A stretch of 36,939 nt of DNA, taken from Opitutia bacterium (GTDB lineage: Bacteria; Verrucomicrobiota; Verrucomicrobiia; Opitutales; JABJCN01). Under the pieces are notes generated by a model. The model did no database searches, had not been told where the DNA came from, and saw only the letters and a program-made list of their open reading frames with translations. The position numbers were made by a program, and so were the translations under genes. The stretch spans positions 1 through 36,939 of the forward strand of contig JABJCN010000232.1 in assembly GCA_018668635.1 (NCBI GenBank), in the 5' to 3' direction. This document shows positions 1 to 9,439 of this stretch, one piece after another (position 1 is the first letter of the stretch; each line of letters opens with the position of its first letter).

Positions 1-948
1 CATCCCATGGGACAAGGGTTCGACCTGACTTACTTCATCGACAAGAGCAACAACCAGACGAAGAAACTTTGGCGGGGCAGGGAACTGGTCGCCGACCCCT
101 TCAATAACAGTCGCCTGACCGAGAATTTTACAAATGAGGCCATCCGGTTCATCAAGGCCAACCGAAAAAAACCGTTTTTCCTGTATCTTCCTTTCTCGGC
201 TCCCCATTTCCCTGCGCAGGCCCACCCTGAATGGAAGGGCAAATCAGCTAATGGCGCGTATGGCGACGTGGTCGAGGAACTGGACGGAAGGATAGGGGAG
301 ATCCTGGAAACCCTGAAGAGCACCGGGCTTGAGAAGCAGACGATCGTGGTGTTCATTTCCGACAACGGTACCGAGCCGGGACAGAAAAAGTGGGGGAGTG
401 GAGAGCCTTTTCGGGGATTGAAATGGAGTGCGCTCGAGGGCGGTACGCGGGTCCCTTGCATCATTCGTTTCCCTGACGTGATCCCTGGCGGGGAGGCGAC
501 TGACAAACTGACCACCGCGATCGATCTCCTGCCCACTCTCGCCCATGCGTGTCGAATCCCATTGAATAAGGAGTCCGGGAGCGTTCCCAAGATTGATGGG
601 CTTAACTTATGGGAAAGCCTGACAGGCAAGGCCAAGCTACATCCCCGAACCAGCCTTTTGTACTGGCAGGGATGGGCCGTGCCACAGGCGATCCGGGTCG
701 GTGAATGGAAACTTTACCTGGACAAGGTAAAGGAAATCGAGGGATCGAACAAGGGCCCGGTCCTCATTCATTTGGCCAAGGATCCAGTTGAACAACACAA
801 CCGGAGTGAACAGCATCCGGACAAGGTGAAGGAAATGAAGGCCCTGGCCGAGACTCTCCTGAAGGAAATTGAGGAGAATTCCATTCCACTTGGTGGACCG
901 CCGGACCCACGCAAGAAAAGTCCCAAGCGGGGACAGTGGATCCCTTGA
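1..948 (+). CDS. Sulfatase (arylsulfatase family), 5'-truncated
   Basis: This is the C-terminal 315 residues of a type I sulfatase. The reading frame is open to base 1 and the first visible codons (H-P-M-G-Q-G-F-D) are mid-domain, so the gene begins upstream of the window. Family features seen are the PFFLYLPFSAPHFP segment, the metal-site motif ISDNGTEPG and the KWSALEGGTRVPCIIRFP stretch, which is typical of periplasmic sulfatases that remove sulfate esters from glycans. The formylglycine motif CxPxR would lie in the missing N-terminal part, so activity cannot be judged. The gene ends 35 bases before the convergent dehydrogenase/cytochrome gene. A second, complete sulfatase lies at 19491-20792. 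Confidence 0.9.
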   Translation, partial: HPMGQGFDLTYFIDKSNNQTKKLWRGRELVADPFNNSRLTENFTNEAIRFIKANRKKPFFLYLPFSAPHFPAQAHPEWKGKSANGAYGDVVEELDGRIGEILETLKSTGLEKQTIVVFISDNGTEPGQKKWGSGEPFRGLKWSALEGGTRVPCIIRFPDVIPGGEATDKLTTAIDLLPTLAHACRIPLNKESGSVPKIDGLNLWESLTGKAKLHPRTSLLYWQGWAVPQAIRVGEWKLYLDKVKEIEGSNKGPVLIHLAKDPVEQHNRSEQHPDKVKEMKALAETLLKEIEENSIPLGGPPDPRKKSPKRGQWIP

Positions 949-983
949 CTTTTAGTGGCTTTAGTGGCCAACCGTTGGCGATG

Positions 984-3900
984 CTATTTCCGTTTCGCCT
1001 TGTAACGATTCTCGATGTTCAACACGTCGCCCTTGAGCTGATGGGTGAGGTTCCCCTCGAGGACAAATCCATCCTTGGTCTTGGAGATGCATCGCCTCTT
1101 CCATTGGATATTTTTGCCTTCGCGTAGAATTACCATTCCATCCTCTGTGATTTCCCGTGAATGACCACCGTAATACCACTTTCCAAGAGTCGGGTGTCCC
1201 TTGAGGTCGATGGCTGGTTGGGGCTTGAAAGCAGGTATTGATTCCCCCTTCAATGGTGACGAGAGCTTACGGAGCCTGATGTTCCTGAACTCAATCGGGG
1301 CGCCTTCTGATTCCAAACAAAGGTAGCCTGATGCCGGGGAAATATTATCCCCCCCTGATACCTCCTCGCCATTTACCCAGAGCCGAACTTCACCGTCTTT
1401 CGCCTTCACGTAGTAGTGGTTCCACTCATTGATTCCCCTGGTGGTTTCCTTGGAGGGAAAGCTCCGCCTTCCGTTGGGTGCAACGGGGGGGAACGGTCTC
1501 ATCTTTATGGGCCCGACTGGAAAGACATCCCCGTGGCTGGTGAACCAGTCCGCCGGCTTCTTGTGCCTAGCCCTGTAGACTTCCGCGTAACCAAGATCGA
1601 GTACCTGAACCTCTATCCCCTTGGGCAGGCGTCCGTGACCGGAGGCAAGCTGGCCAATGCTCTTGGGAGTTGCCCAGACAAATACGCCCGAGTTTCCGCC
1701 CTTTTTCTTGTGCATCCATTCGCAGAGGAGCTCAAAGTTCTCTAAGGGTTCCCTGTATCGGATCACCCCGGTCGGCTTTCCTGTACAGAATGCATGACCG
1801 AGTTTCCAGGTCCATGTATCCGTATGGCAGTTAACGTTTACGAAATCTTCCCCGGTCAGTACCTCCCACCCGGGTTCATCGCCCTTTGGGGGGACGCTTT
1901 CCTTTTCAGTTCCCACCAGTGGTGCATTCTCCTTGGACCCGGATTGTTTCAGGAAGTAGGCTACATCACATACATCTTGATCTGACAGTCCAAGTTTTGA
2001 AGCCGAAGGCATCCAGGATTCCTTGAGGTAGTCGATCTTGGAACCTGACCTGCGGAAGAGAATCTTTCGGGTTTCTCCACCCATGACCTTTATTTTCAGG
2101 GAGCCCGCGTGCCAACTGTAATTGGACATGAAACCTTCCGCTATGTTGTTTCGCCCCCTGACCCGGATGGGTTTCTCGTAGCCATGGGCCAGCTTGGCGT
2201 CCGGGGACACAATCTCTTGAACGATCTGCTCAATTGTCCGCTGTTTTCCCCAGTGGGTCAGCTCGGGACCAAAGGGAACACCCGCACCCCCAATCTTGTG
2301 GCAAATGTAGCATTTTCCAGCCAGAGCCTTTCCTTTTTCCGGGTCTCCCTTCAGTTTTGCAATTTTAGCCGGGCTCGACACCTTGGTCGGTTCTCCAAGA
2401 TTCTTCGGGACTTGGTAGCTGGCGGTCATGAGTTCACCCTGGAGGTTGTTCAAATCCTTTTCCACGATCTCACGAACGCTGACCTGATAGTGCACGGGTC
2501 GAAATTCCTTCAATTTGCCCAATGCAAGGAGACGTTCCTTGCGATCTTTCCGCTCCCCGTCATTTCTGAAACTGGCAAATGCCATTGCCAGAAAGCGAAA
2601 TTCATCGACCGGTGGCACTTGTGACCGGATACAGGTATCCAGATCGCGAATCGCTTCCGGGGTATGCAGGCGCCAGGCAAGATTTTTGGCAGTTCTTGAC
2701 CACTTTTCCGGGTTGGAAAAACGGGGGGCAACCAATTCCCTGTAGATTTCCTTTTCCTTGTGCGTGAAGGCGACACCCAAGGCTTCCAGGTAATACCGGT
2801 TTCTTCCGTTATACCCATCAATCAGGTCCCCGATGACAGATTTACATTTGTCATAGGCAATATCCCTCAGGCTGACGGCAACTTCCCTGCGGACGGACAG
2901 GAACTTTGATTTAGCCAAAGTCTTCGCCCGATCAAGCGTGCCACCGGGATCCGCATGACGCAGTGCCCGATAGGCGACCAGGGGCTTTTCCGCATCCTCT
3001 TCGGCAGTCAAGTATTCAGCAACCCTGGCACGACCCTTTTCCCCGAGTTGAGCCAGAACCCACATTGCGCGCGCCCTCAGGTGTCCCTCCTTTTCGTTGG
3101 CCTTCAGAAATTCATTTACTTTACCAAAGGCTTTTTCTCCAAGGGCAACCAGTTGCGCTGCGGCATGGGAGCGGACATTGACCGCAGGATTTGCGAGGGC
3201 ATCGACCAGTCCCTCGATGCTATTGAAATCGATCCCGGGCTTAGGGAGTTTGGGCTGATCCTTTCGGGTGATTCTATAGATGCTACCACTCACCTGGTTT
3301 GTGCGTCGGCTTGTATCATTGTAGAAATCGGAGAAGAAGAGGGAGCCATCTGGAGCCAGGGCAACATCGGTGGGGAGAAAGCGCTGTCCCTTTTCTCCGG
3401 TCTTAAGGCTTACAAACGGTTGATGTCCGCCCATCTCGATCTGTGCATCGACCAACTCAGGACGGCATGCCATGATTTCCTTGCGCACCATGCAGCAAAC
3501 CAGGTAAGTCCCGGCAAGACCAAGGGTATCGTCCTCTATGAAGAGATTTCCTGTTGGGGAACCGGCACCGTAGATGGATCCGGGAGGGAAGGCCCCCGGA
3601 TAGTTCTCCCTCCAGTGGGACCTTGAGAAACGTCGGCTTTTATTCCAGCCTGCAGGCTCCTCCCATGTCTTGGCAACCTCCTCCCATGAGCGGCTTCCAT
3701 CCTTGAGGTCAGCATACCCCATATTTGCATACTCCATCACCCATGAAGATCGGCAGTGGGCCGGGTCGTCATTATCGCTTTGAAAAATATCGCCCTGTGA
3801 GGTGACAAACATGTCGTGGGGATTCCGCATGTTTTCGCCGGTTGGTTGCAATCCTGTTCCGTCCGGGTTGATCCGCATCGTCATTCCCCCGACGTAGACC

Positions 3901-4586
3901 TCGCCATCGGAACTGGGCTTTCCAATAGCGTCCGGATATCCGTAGTAGCAACCGGATAGGTAATGTCTCCCATCTTTTGTTTGAATATCGGCACCGCAAT
4001 TTCCAAAGGAAAAATGCCATTGCCCGCTGGGCGCGCCAACCACGGCATGCACGGTATGGTCGTGGTTCTTATTCTGAAAGCCGGTTAGGAAGACCTCTCT
4101 CTTATCAATCTTGGGTTCAAAGACAGCGTTTCGATTAACATCCGTGTAAATGATTATGGAAGGAGTGGAGGAAAGCACGATTCGATTGTCGAATACGGCG
4201 ATACCCAATGGTGCATGGCGTATGTCTTTTTCTGTGACAAACACCTGGGAGTTGTCTGCCTTTCCATCACCATCCTTGTCCTCCAGTACCATAATTGAAC
4301 GACCTGCATCCACACGTGGCCTTTGATTGTAGTCTATCCCCTCGGTTAGCCAAAGGCGTCCTTTAGCATCAAAATCCATTGCAACAGGGGAGTAGACAAG
4401 TGGCGAGCGGGCCCAAACCTCTACTTTAAGGTTTTCCTTGCCCAGTTCAAAAGCCTCCACCGGGACTCCCTGAATCTCCCTTTTCTCCCTGGCAAATGAA
4501 TCCCTGTCCGGCGCGCTGAACAGATTCGCCATAAGAGTCAGCATAAAAACGGTTGAAATCTCCAGTTTATTGAACCCAATTTTCAT
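984..4586 (-). CDS. PVC-type dehydrogenase/HEAT/cytochrome c protein with C-terminal DUF1080 domain
   Basis: This 1200-residue exported protein starts at ATG 4586 and has a signal peptide at about residues 1-24. Residues ~50-440 form an NHL/sorbosone-dehydrogenase-like propeller of the type called PVC membrane-bound dehydrogenase (TIGR02604-like). Residues ~455-690 look like HEAT-type helical repeats. A c-type heme site CYICH lies at 759-763 in a domain of about 740-885, with M859 as a possible axial ligand. Residues ~903-1107 match DUF1080 (3-keto-disaccharide hydrolase-type jelly roll; motifs GNSGVFVWA and GIEVQVLD). About 80 further residues I cannot assign follow. The likely role is periplasmic oxidation or cleavage of sugars with electron transfer through heme; the substrate is unknown. 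A TGTAAA-N2-TTTACA palindrome lies just upstream of the start. Confidence 0.88.
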   Translation of the reverse strand: MKIGFNKLEISTVFMLTLMANLFSAPDRDSFAREKREIQGVPVEAFELGKENLKVEVWARSPLVYSPVAMDFDAKGRLWLTEGIDYNQRPRVDAGRSIMVLEDKDGDGKADNSQVFVTEKDIRHAPLGIAVFDNRIVLSSTPSIIIYTDVNRNAVFEPKIDKREVFLTGFQNKNHDHTVHAVVGAPSGQWHFSFGNCGADIQTKDGRHYLSGCYYGYPDAIGKPSSDGEVYVGGMTMRINPDGTGLQPTGENMRNPHDMFVTSQGDIFQSDNDDPAHCRSSWVMEYANMGYADLKDGSRSWEEVAKTWEEPAGWNKSRRFSRSHWRENYPGAFPPGSIYGAGSPTGNLFIEDDTLGLAGTYLVCCMVRKEIMACRPELVDAQIEMGGHQPFVSLKTGEKGQRFLPTDVALAPDGSLFFSDFYNDTSRRTNQVSGSIYRITRKDQPKLPKPGIDFNSIEGLVDALANPAVNVRSHAAAQLVALGEKAFGKVNEFLKANEKEGHLRARAMWVLAQLGEKGRARVAEYLTAEEDAEKPLVAYRALRHADPGGTLDRAKTLAKSKFLSVRREVAVSLRDIAYDKCKSVIGDLIDGYNGRNRYYLEALGVAFTHKEKEIYRELVAPRFSNPEKWSRTAKNLAWRLHTPEAIRDLDTCIRSQVPPVDEFRFLAMAFASFRNDGERKDRKERLLALGKLKEFRPVHYQVSVREIVEKDLNNLQGELMTASYQVPKNLGEPTKVSSPAKIAKLKGDPEKGKALAGKCYICHKIGGAGVPFGPELTHWGKQRTIEQIVQEIVSPDAKLAHGYEKPIRVRGRNNIAEGFMSNYSWHAGSLKIKVMGGETRKILFRRSGSKIDYLKESWMPSASKLGLSDQDVCDVAYFLKQSGSKENAPLVGTEKESVPPKGDEPGWEVLTGEDFVNVNCHTDTWTWKLGHAFCTGKPTGVIRYREPLENFELLCEWMHKKKGGNSGVFVWATPKSIGQLASGHGRLPKGIEVQVLDLGYAEVYRARHKKPADWFTSHGDVFPVGPIKMRPFPPVAPNGRRSFPSKETTRGINEWNHYYVKAKDGEVRLWVNGEEVSGGDNISPASGYLCLESEGAPIEFRNIRLRKLSSPLKGESIPAFKPQPAIDLKGHPTLGKWYYGGHSREITEDGMVILREGKNIQWKRRCISKTKDGFVLEGNLTHQLKGDVLNIENRYKAKRK

Positions 4587-4594
4587 ATTCTTTT

Positions 4595-4608
4595 TGTAAA
4601 CATTTACA
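4595..4608. promoter_or_regulatory. Palindrome resembling a LacI-family operator
   Basis: The 14 bases TGTAAACATTTACA form an inverted repeat with perfect 6-base arms (TGTAAA / TTTACA) around a CA centre. It sits 8 bases upstream of the minus-strand dehydrogenase start at 4586, within the 181-base divergent gap. LacI-family operators often have this shape with a CG centre. Binding by such a regulator is an inference, and no regulator gene is in the window. Confidence 0.35.
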
Positions 4609-4767
4609 TTGATTGGGCGAGTAAATCATTCAGCATTTATGGCAGTCAAGTTATCCCGAATTCTTACCATGAAAAAAGCCGGAGTATAATTGTTTGTTAG
4701 AATTTTGATGATCAGTTCATGAGGGCAAGATTTTGAGGAAATTTTTTCATTCTAATCGTAAAGCACG

Positions 4768-5499
4768 ATGCTAAAATTGAGACCCTTAATTATAATCCTT
4801 TCTATACTGCTGCTTGTATCAATCGTTGGGAATTTCATCGGATATAAAACAACCTATACAGCCTACGACAAATACAACGACTCGCGTTTGGATCCCCTTG
4901 GAGAAATAGCCTGGGACCTTCAGGATGATGTCAACGGTTCCCATGAGGTTGTCATCATCGGAGATTCACATGCGAGAAATTGGGACTACAACCACGACCG
5001 GGTTCTCAATTTGGGTATCCCAGGCCAAACCTCAGTGCAAATCAGTCACCGGTCCTTGGCATACCGTGATTCGCTCAAGGGAAAGTTGTTAATTATTATC
5101 GGTGGAGGAAACGACATCAAGAGCGTCAGCACTAATCCGGGTCTTAAAGATGAGATCGTCAGGAATTGCCTGGCTGCACTCGAGTCAACCGTGAACAACC
5201 ATCTCCCATCATTTGAGAGTATTGCTATTCTTACTGTTCCACCTGTTTTTAAAATCCCCTGGAAGTATAGAACACTCCATTCTCCCGCAATAGATCAGGC
5301 TCACTCAGAGATAAACACCGGCATTCGCCTGCTCGCGAAGCAATACAATATAATACTTCTCGATGCCTATGCGATACTTGAACCACAGATGGAGTCGAAG
5401 GATCTTTCACCGGATGGTATTCATCTCAACAAACAAGCCTACGCATGTTTGCAGGTGGAGCTTTCATCAACTTTGGGTGATCAATCTGCCTTCGATTGA
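4768..5499 (+). CDS. SGNH/GDSL-family hydrolase, membrane-anchored or exported
   Basis: This 243-residue protein has a hydrophobic N-terminal segment (residues ~5-26) that is a signal anchor or signal peptide. The SGNH blocks are visible: GDSH at 65-68 with the nucleophile Ser67, block II Gly at 83 (NLGIPG), GGND at 113-116 with Asn115, and DGIH at 216-219 supplying Asp216 and His219. All catalytic positions are therefore present. SGNH enzymes act as esterases, often removing acetyl or other acyl groups from sugars, which would fit the surrounding glycan-related genes; the substrate here is unknown. The gene is divergent from the dehydrogenase/cytochrome gene and 123 bases before the ThuA-propeller fusion. 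Confidence 0.8.
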   Translation: MLKLRPLIIILSILLLVSIVGNFIGYKTTYTAYDKYNDSRLDPLGEIAWDLQDDVNGSHEVVIIGDSHARNWDYNHDRVLNLGIPGQTSVQISHRSLAYRDSLKGKLLIIIGGGNDIKSVSTNPGLKDEIVRNCLAALESTVNNHLPSFESIAILTVPPVFKIPWKYRTLHSPAIDQAHSEINTGIRLLAKQYNIILLDAYAILEPQMESKDLSPDGIHLNKQAYACLQVELSSTLGDQSAFD

Positions 5500-5622
5500 G
5501 CTTTCTATTGGCTCCCTTAATTAATATTTATTCACTTATTGTGTCAGTTTTTGGGAGTTGAGGGAATATATAGCTACATGCCCGATTTATCCTATAGGAA
5601 ATCCAAGCAATCCCAATATGAA

Positions 5623-8256
5623 ATGCACAAGCTGATGGAATTTAAGTCTCTTCTATCTGCTATTATACTTTTTGTCTTTGGCATTACTATTGTTGAGGCA
5701 CAGCATTCATGGCAACGACCGGCCATTCGTGAATTGGCTGATGTCAAACGAATCCTTGGTGAGGTCGAACAATCGAAGCCTTCAAGGGAACTTAACATCG
5801 TTTGGGTTTGGGACTTCGATAGAACCCATGCGTCAGGCTTTCACGAGCACGTCAAGGCACGGGACTTGATGTCCGGACTTCTTGGGCGAATACCGGGGGT
5901 CACTGTGGAGCGCGCTCATCGCTATCCTTCTGTAGAGCAGTGGAATCGAGCCGACCTGGTTGTTTTCTATCTGCAGATGCAAGCGATGTCATCCGAACAG
6001 TTCGGACAAATGGACGCTTATTTGAAGCGTGGTGGTGGTTTGGTTGCGATTCACTCGGCTTTCATCCAGGGACCAGTCGGGGTGGAAGTTGCCAAGCGGT
6101 TTGGATTGGCCTGGTCCCGAGGCAGGACGAAGTGGGGGGTCCTTCCAATGCCCAGTTCTGTCGAGGCGAAACGGGCCCATGGCATTTTTGATGGATTCCC
6201 GGACAAGTTTGGCCTGGTAGACGAGCACTACTGGGGACTGGGTGGCAAGATCAATGAATTGAGTGTTCTGGCCACTTCGCAAGCTGGCGCCGAAAAGGCA
6301 TCAAAGGGCCCGCCAAGGCCCGGGCAACTGGATGGCAGAAATTGGCCGCTATTCTGGACCAAGGAAATTGGCAGGGGCCGCGTCTTTGGATCCATCCCCG
6401 GCCATAACCTGTTCACCTTCAACGATCCCTATTACCGAATCATCCTGTTTAGGGGAATGGCGTGGGCGATGCGTGAATCATTCGACCCGTTCAAGTCGCT
6501 GGTTGGCCACAATGCGCTGATCAAGTCAGAGAAGTTGGAATCGCCAGTCTCCAACCATACTTCAGGGGGTGACTGGCCCAGTTACAACCAGAACCCCCAA
6601 GGTTGGCGTTTCAATGGGCATGAAAAGACACTCTCTCCGAAGAATGCAGGGCAACTGGAACTCAAGTGGCAGTTTCCGCCGAAAAATTCCAAGAGGAAAC
6701 TTGGCATGGTCTGCGGGACACCTTCGGTGGTGAACGGGCACGTTTATTTTGGTACTGCAACGCTCCCGAGGTTCTTCAAGCTCAAGCCCAATGGTGAGGT
6801 TGCATGGGTTTTTGAAGTGGGTGATGAGGATCGTCGAATTGCAAACTATGAGAAAGAAAGCCAGGGCCTGATTCCGAGGGGCGGGGTATACAGTTCCGCC
6901 CTGGTCACTGAAAACTCGGTTTACTTTGCTGATGTCAAGGGTGTGGCATACTGTCTGGATCGTATGACGGGAGTGGAACGTTGGAGGGTTAATTCACGAG
7001 GGAAAGGCTTCCCCGGCGCCCACAACTCCAACGTCATGATGGCTTCTCCCATCCTTGTTGAGGACACGGTGGTTTTTGCAGGTGGTGGCCTTGAGCATAG
7101 ACAGCCTCGGGATCCCGGTTACAAATGCTGTTCCGGTCGCGGTTTCGTCATGGCCCTGAATCTAAAGAATGGCCGGATTATCTGGAAGTATGATGTTGGG
7201 CCAACCCCCATCAAGTATGATCCGCCCTTCAAATTAAAAACACCCATTGGTGTTAGAACCTTTCATTACGGCCCTTCCACCAGTTCTGTATGGTGTACTC
7301 CATCCTATGATTCGAAAACACAAACTGTTTTCTTCGGAACGGATACTCACAATGCCCCACGGAGACCAACCCCGAAAGATCCGCTTTTGTATACTCCACA
7401 TTCATCGGCCATCATTGCGGTAGACTCCCGCAATGGTCATGAGAAATGGGTCACGCAAATCAACAAGCATGATGTATGGAATCATACCATGCCTGGGTGG
7501 GATCCCAAGACCGGGTATAAGGACCAGTCCATTGGGGATACACCGAAGGTCGTTACCATTCAAGTGGCCGGCAAGCCAACATCCGTAGTTGGCGCCGGTT
7601 GTAAGAATGGGGGTTTTTACATCATGCGGGTCGATGATGGTTCCATCGTGGCCCAAACCCCGATCTATACCGGACCACCCATGGATAATCCAAAGATTGA
7701 CCCACGAACCCTGGCCCTGCCCAGTACCATCGGCGGGTTGCAGACCGGGTGTGCCTCGGATGGAAAATCGTTTTTCACGAATGGTATCGATTGCATCTTC
7801 AAGGTGAGGCATCCCATAAGACGATTGGCTCCGCCGAGTGGTGGGCGAGTGACTTCAATCAGTATCGACACGAAGATAGAGAATTGGCGCCATGAACGAC
7901 CCAAGGTCCCATGGGTCGGAGGCACCAAGGAGAAACCTTTGTTCCAAAATACGGGAGATCCGGTTGCTTCCGGCGTGGCAATAGCAAATGGCTTGGCCTT
8001 TTTCACCACCTTATCCAGCAACAAGCTTGTTACCCTGAATGCCTCCACGGGAGAACTCTTGAAGGAGATTTATCTCGGGCCGGTACTGGCTGGGCCTTCT
8101 GTATCAAGAGGCCGTGTCTATATCGGGACCGGCAACACCCACTTTACAAACCTGCCAGCTGAGGCCTACTTTCCCAAACGGCCAACGGGATTTCTTTACT
8201 CCTTCGGTTTACCGGGGGAGGATGAGGTGGACCGCATGGGTGCTGGCAATGAATAG
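5623..8256 (+). CDS. ThuA-like domain fused to a PQQ-type beta-propeller, exported
   Basis: From ATG 5623 the protein has 877 residues and a signal peptide ending near VEAQ (about residue 27). An in-frame TTG at 5539, ATG at 5578 and ATG at 5635 are alternative starts; 5623 or 5635 put the signal peptide at the terminus. Residues ~58-285 resemble ThuA (glutamine-amidotransferase-like fold). Residues ~315-865 are a propeller related to quinoprotein alcohol dehydrogenases, with several W-docking-like repeats (GRIIWKYDV, GHEKWVTQI). Adjacent cysteines at ~502-503 (YKCCSGRG) resemble the vicinal disulfide of PQQ dehydrogenases. The likely role is periplasmic sugar or alcohol oxidation; PQQ dependence is unproven. 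The alpha/beta hydrolase gene follows 31 bases later. Confidence 0.82.
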   Translation: MHKLMEFKSLLSAIILFVFGITIVEAQHSWQRPAIRELADVKRILGEVEQSKPSRELNIVWVWDFDRTHASGFHEHVKARDLMSGLLGRIPGVTVERAHRYPSVEQWNRADLVVFYLQMQAMSSEQFGQMDAYLKRGGGLVAIHSAFIQGPVGVEVAKRFGLAWSRGRTKWGVLPMPSSVEAKRAHGIFDGFPDKFGLVDEHYWGLGGKINELSVLATSQAGAEKASKGPPRPGQLDGRNWPLFWTKEIGRGRVFGSIPGHNLFTFNDPYYRIILFRGMAWAMRESFDPFKSLVGHNALIKSEKLESPVSNHTSGGDWPSYNQNPQGWRFNGHEKTLSPKNAGQLELKWQFPPKNSKRKLGMVCGTPSVVNGHVYFGTATLPRFFKLKPNGEVAWVFEVGDEDRRIANYEKESQGLIPRGGVYSSALVTENSVYFADVKGVAYCLDRMTGVERWRVNSRGKGFPGAHNSNVMMASPILVEDTVVFAGGGLEHRQPRDPGYKCCSGRGFVMALNLKNGRIIWKYDVGPTPIKYDPPFKLKTPIGVRTFHYGPSTSSVWCTPSYDSKTQTVFFGTDTHNAPRRPTPKDPLLYTPHSSAIIAVDSRNGHEKWVTQINKHDVWNHTMPGWDPKTGYKDQSIGDTPKVVTIQVAGKPTSVVGAGCKNGGFYIMRVDDGSIVAQTPIYTGPPMDNPKIDPRTLALPSTIGGLQTGCASDGKSFFTNGIDCIFKVRHPIRRLAPPSGGRVTSISIDTKIENWRHERPKVPWVGGTKEKPLFQNTGDPVASGVAIANGLAFFTTLSSNKLVTLNASTGELLKEIYLGPVLAGPSVSRGRVYIGTGNTHFTNLPAEAYFPKRPTGFLYSFGLPGEDEVDRMGAGNE

Positions 8257-8287
8257 TATAAAATTTTCCGGATACATCAGACGAATC

Positions 8288-9292
8288 ATGAAACAGCTTA
8301 TTTTATATTCATTAGCTTTAGGGGCTGTTGTATCAGCCTCTGGACAGAATGGGGAGACACAGGCTCAGGCACGGGCCCGTAAATATCCGGCGTTGCCGGA
8401 GGGTGTGGAGCGTGGGGCCGTCACCATCTGGAGTGACGGGACCCGGATGGCCGGTGACCTTTACCTGCCGAAAGACCGGAAGCCCAACCAAAAGCTTCCG
8501 GCCATCGTTTTTGCCAACGGAACCGGAGGGGCCAAGCGTAAACTACCGGTTCGGTTGGGCCCTGTTTTTGCCAGTAACGGCTATGCCTTCCTTGCCTTCG
8601 ACTACCGGGGATGGGGGGAGAGCGACAGCCAACTGATGATGGTGCAACCCATGCCCGAAACAGATGAGACCGGGGAAGTCATGGTCAAGGCCCGTGCCAT
8701 TCGCTGGCAAGTTGATTTCGCTGGACAGGTCGAGGATATTCGGAATGCCATAGCCTTCCTTGTTGGTGAACCCGGTATAGATGGATCTGCGATCGGACTA
8801 TTGGGAACGAGCTATGGCGGTGGACTTGTCACATGGGTCGCGGCACATGAACCCCGGGTTAAATGCCTTGTCATGCAGGTCCCCGGCATGGCCGCCGGAC
8901 GTTCAGGGAAGGATCCATTTCCACCTTATGCCTTGAAGGTGAAGCAGGCGCGAGGAGAGACTGAGCCTGTGCCTTACAAGACCCAGCGTCGAGGAAAGAA
9001 GGGTTCCCGCTATTACCACATGCGTTACAATACTGCCAGAAGCATTGACTACGTCCCGGTTGCCACTGCGAGCCAAATCAAGGTGCCCACACTCATTATC
9101 GATGTCGAGAAGGATGAACTTCTCAACTTCGAAAAAAACGGCAAGCGTGTGGCCGATATCCTAAAGAAGGAGGGAACCATCGTGAAGCATCACCTACTTA
9201 ATGGAGCGACTCACTACAGTATCTACAACGAGCATTTGAAACATGTTTTGGAACTTCAAATTGATTGGCTTAATGAGCACCTGAAAAATTAA
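8288..9292 (+). CDS. Exported alpha/beta hydrolase (dienelactone hydrolase/acyl-peptidase-like)
   Basis: The ATG at 8288 gives 334 residues with a signal peptide ending near VVSASGQ (about residue 20). The longer frame open upstream overlaps the previous gene and lacks the signal, so it was not used. The nucleophile elbow is GTSYGG with Ser175. The acid is probably Asp272 or Asp276 (IDVEKDE) and the base His309 (GATHYS). The oxyanion region FANGTGG at ~75-81 and FDYRGWGES at ~104-112 are typical of the fold. Substrates of this broad family include esters, lactones and peptides, so none can be named. It probably belongs to the transcription unit of the upstream fusion gene. Confidence 0.8.
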   Translation: MKQLILYSLALGAVVSASGQNGETQAQARARKYPALPEGVERGAVTIWSDGTRMAGDLYLPKDRKPNQKLPAIVFANGTGGAKRKLPVRLGPVFASNGYAFLAFDYRGWGESDSQLMMVQPMPETDETGEVMVKARAIRWQVDFAGQVEDIRNAIAFLVGEPGIDGSAIGLLGTSYGGGLVTWVAAHEPRVKCLVMQVPGMAAGRSGKDPFPPYALKVKQARGETEPVPYKTQRRGKKGSRYYHMRYNTARSIDYVPVATASQIKVPTLIIDVEKDELLNFEKNGKRVADILKKEGTIVKHHLLNGATHYSIYNEHLKHVLELQIDWLNEHLKN

Positions 9293-9439
9293 TTAATCCC
9301 TTTTGAGTATTGTGAATCATTTTACTTAATTAGAGATTAATATATCAGGTAAATAGGTTTGTGAGAATTTATAAAGGGAATCGTTGACGTCCCAATGTCT
9401 CGGATGGAGGCTATTTTCATTGTTCTATCCTATTTTGAG

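Noticed and set aside
30-635. 201-residue open frame on the minus strand inside the left-edge sulfatase
   Set aside because: It lies wholly antisense to a well-supported sulfatase and its translation shows no family motif.
951-968. Tandem 9-base repeat TTTAGTGGC x2 and a short hairpin GCCAA/TTGGC (967-979) between convergent genes
   Set aside because: The stem is only five base pairs with no T-run, so it does not qualify as a terminator, and a single 9-base duplication is not informative.
2955-3626. 223-residue plus-strand open frame inside the dehydrogenase/cytochrome gene
   Set aside because: It is an antisense shadow of the propeller and HEAT-repeat region, with no recognisable domain.
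5539-5622. Longer start (TTG 5539 or ATG 5578) for the ThuA-propeller fusion
   Set aside because: These would place 15-28 residues of non-hydrophobic sequence before the signal peptide; ATG 5623 or 5635 is more likely.
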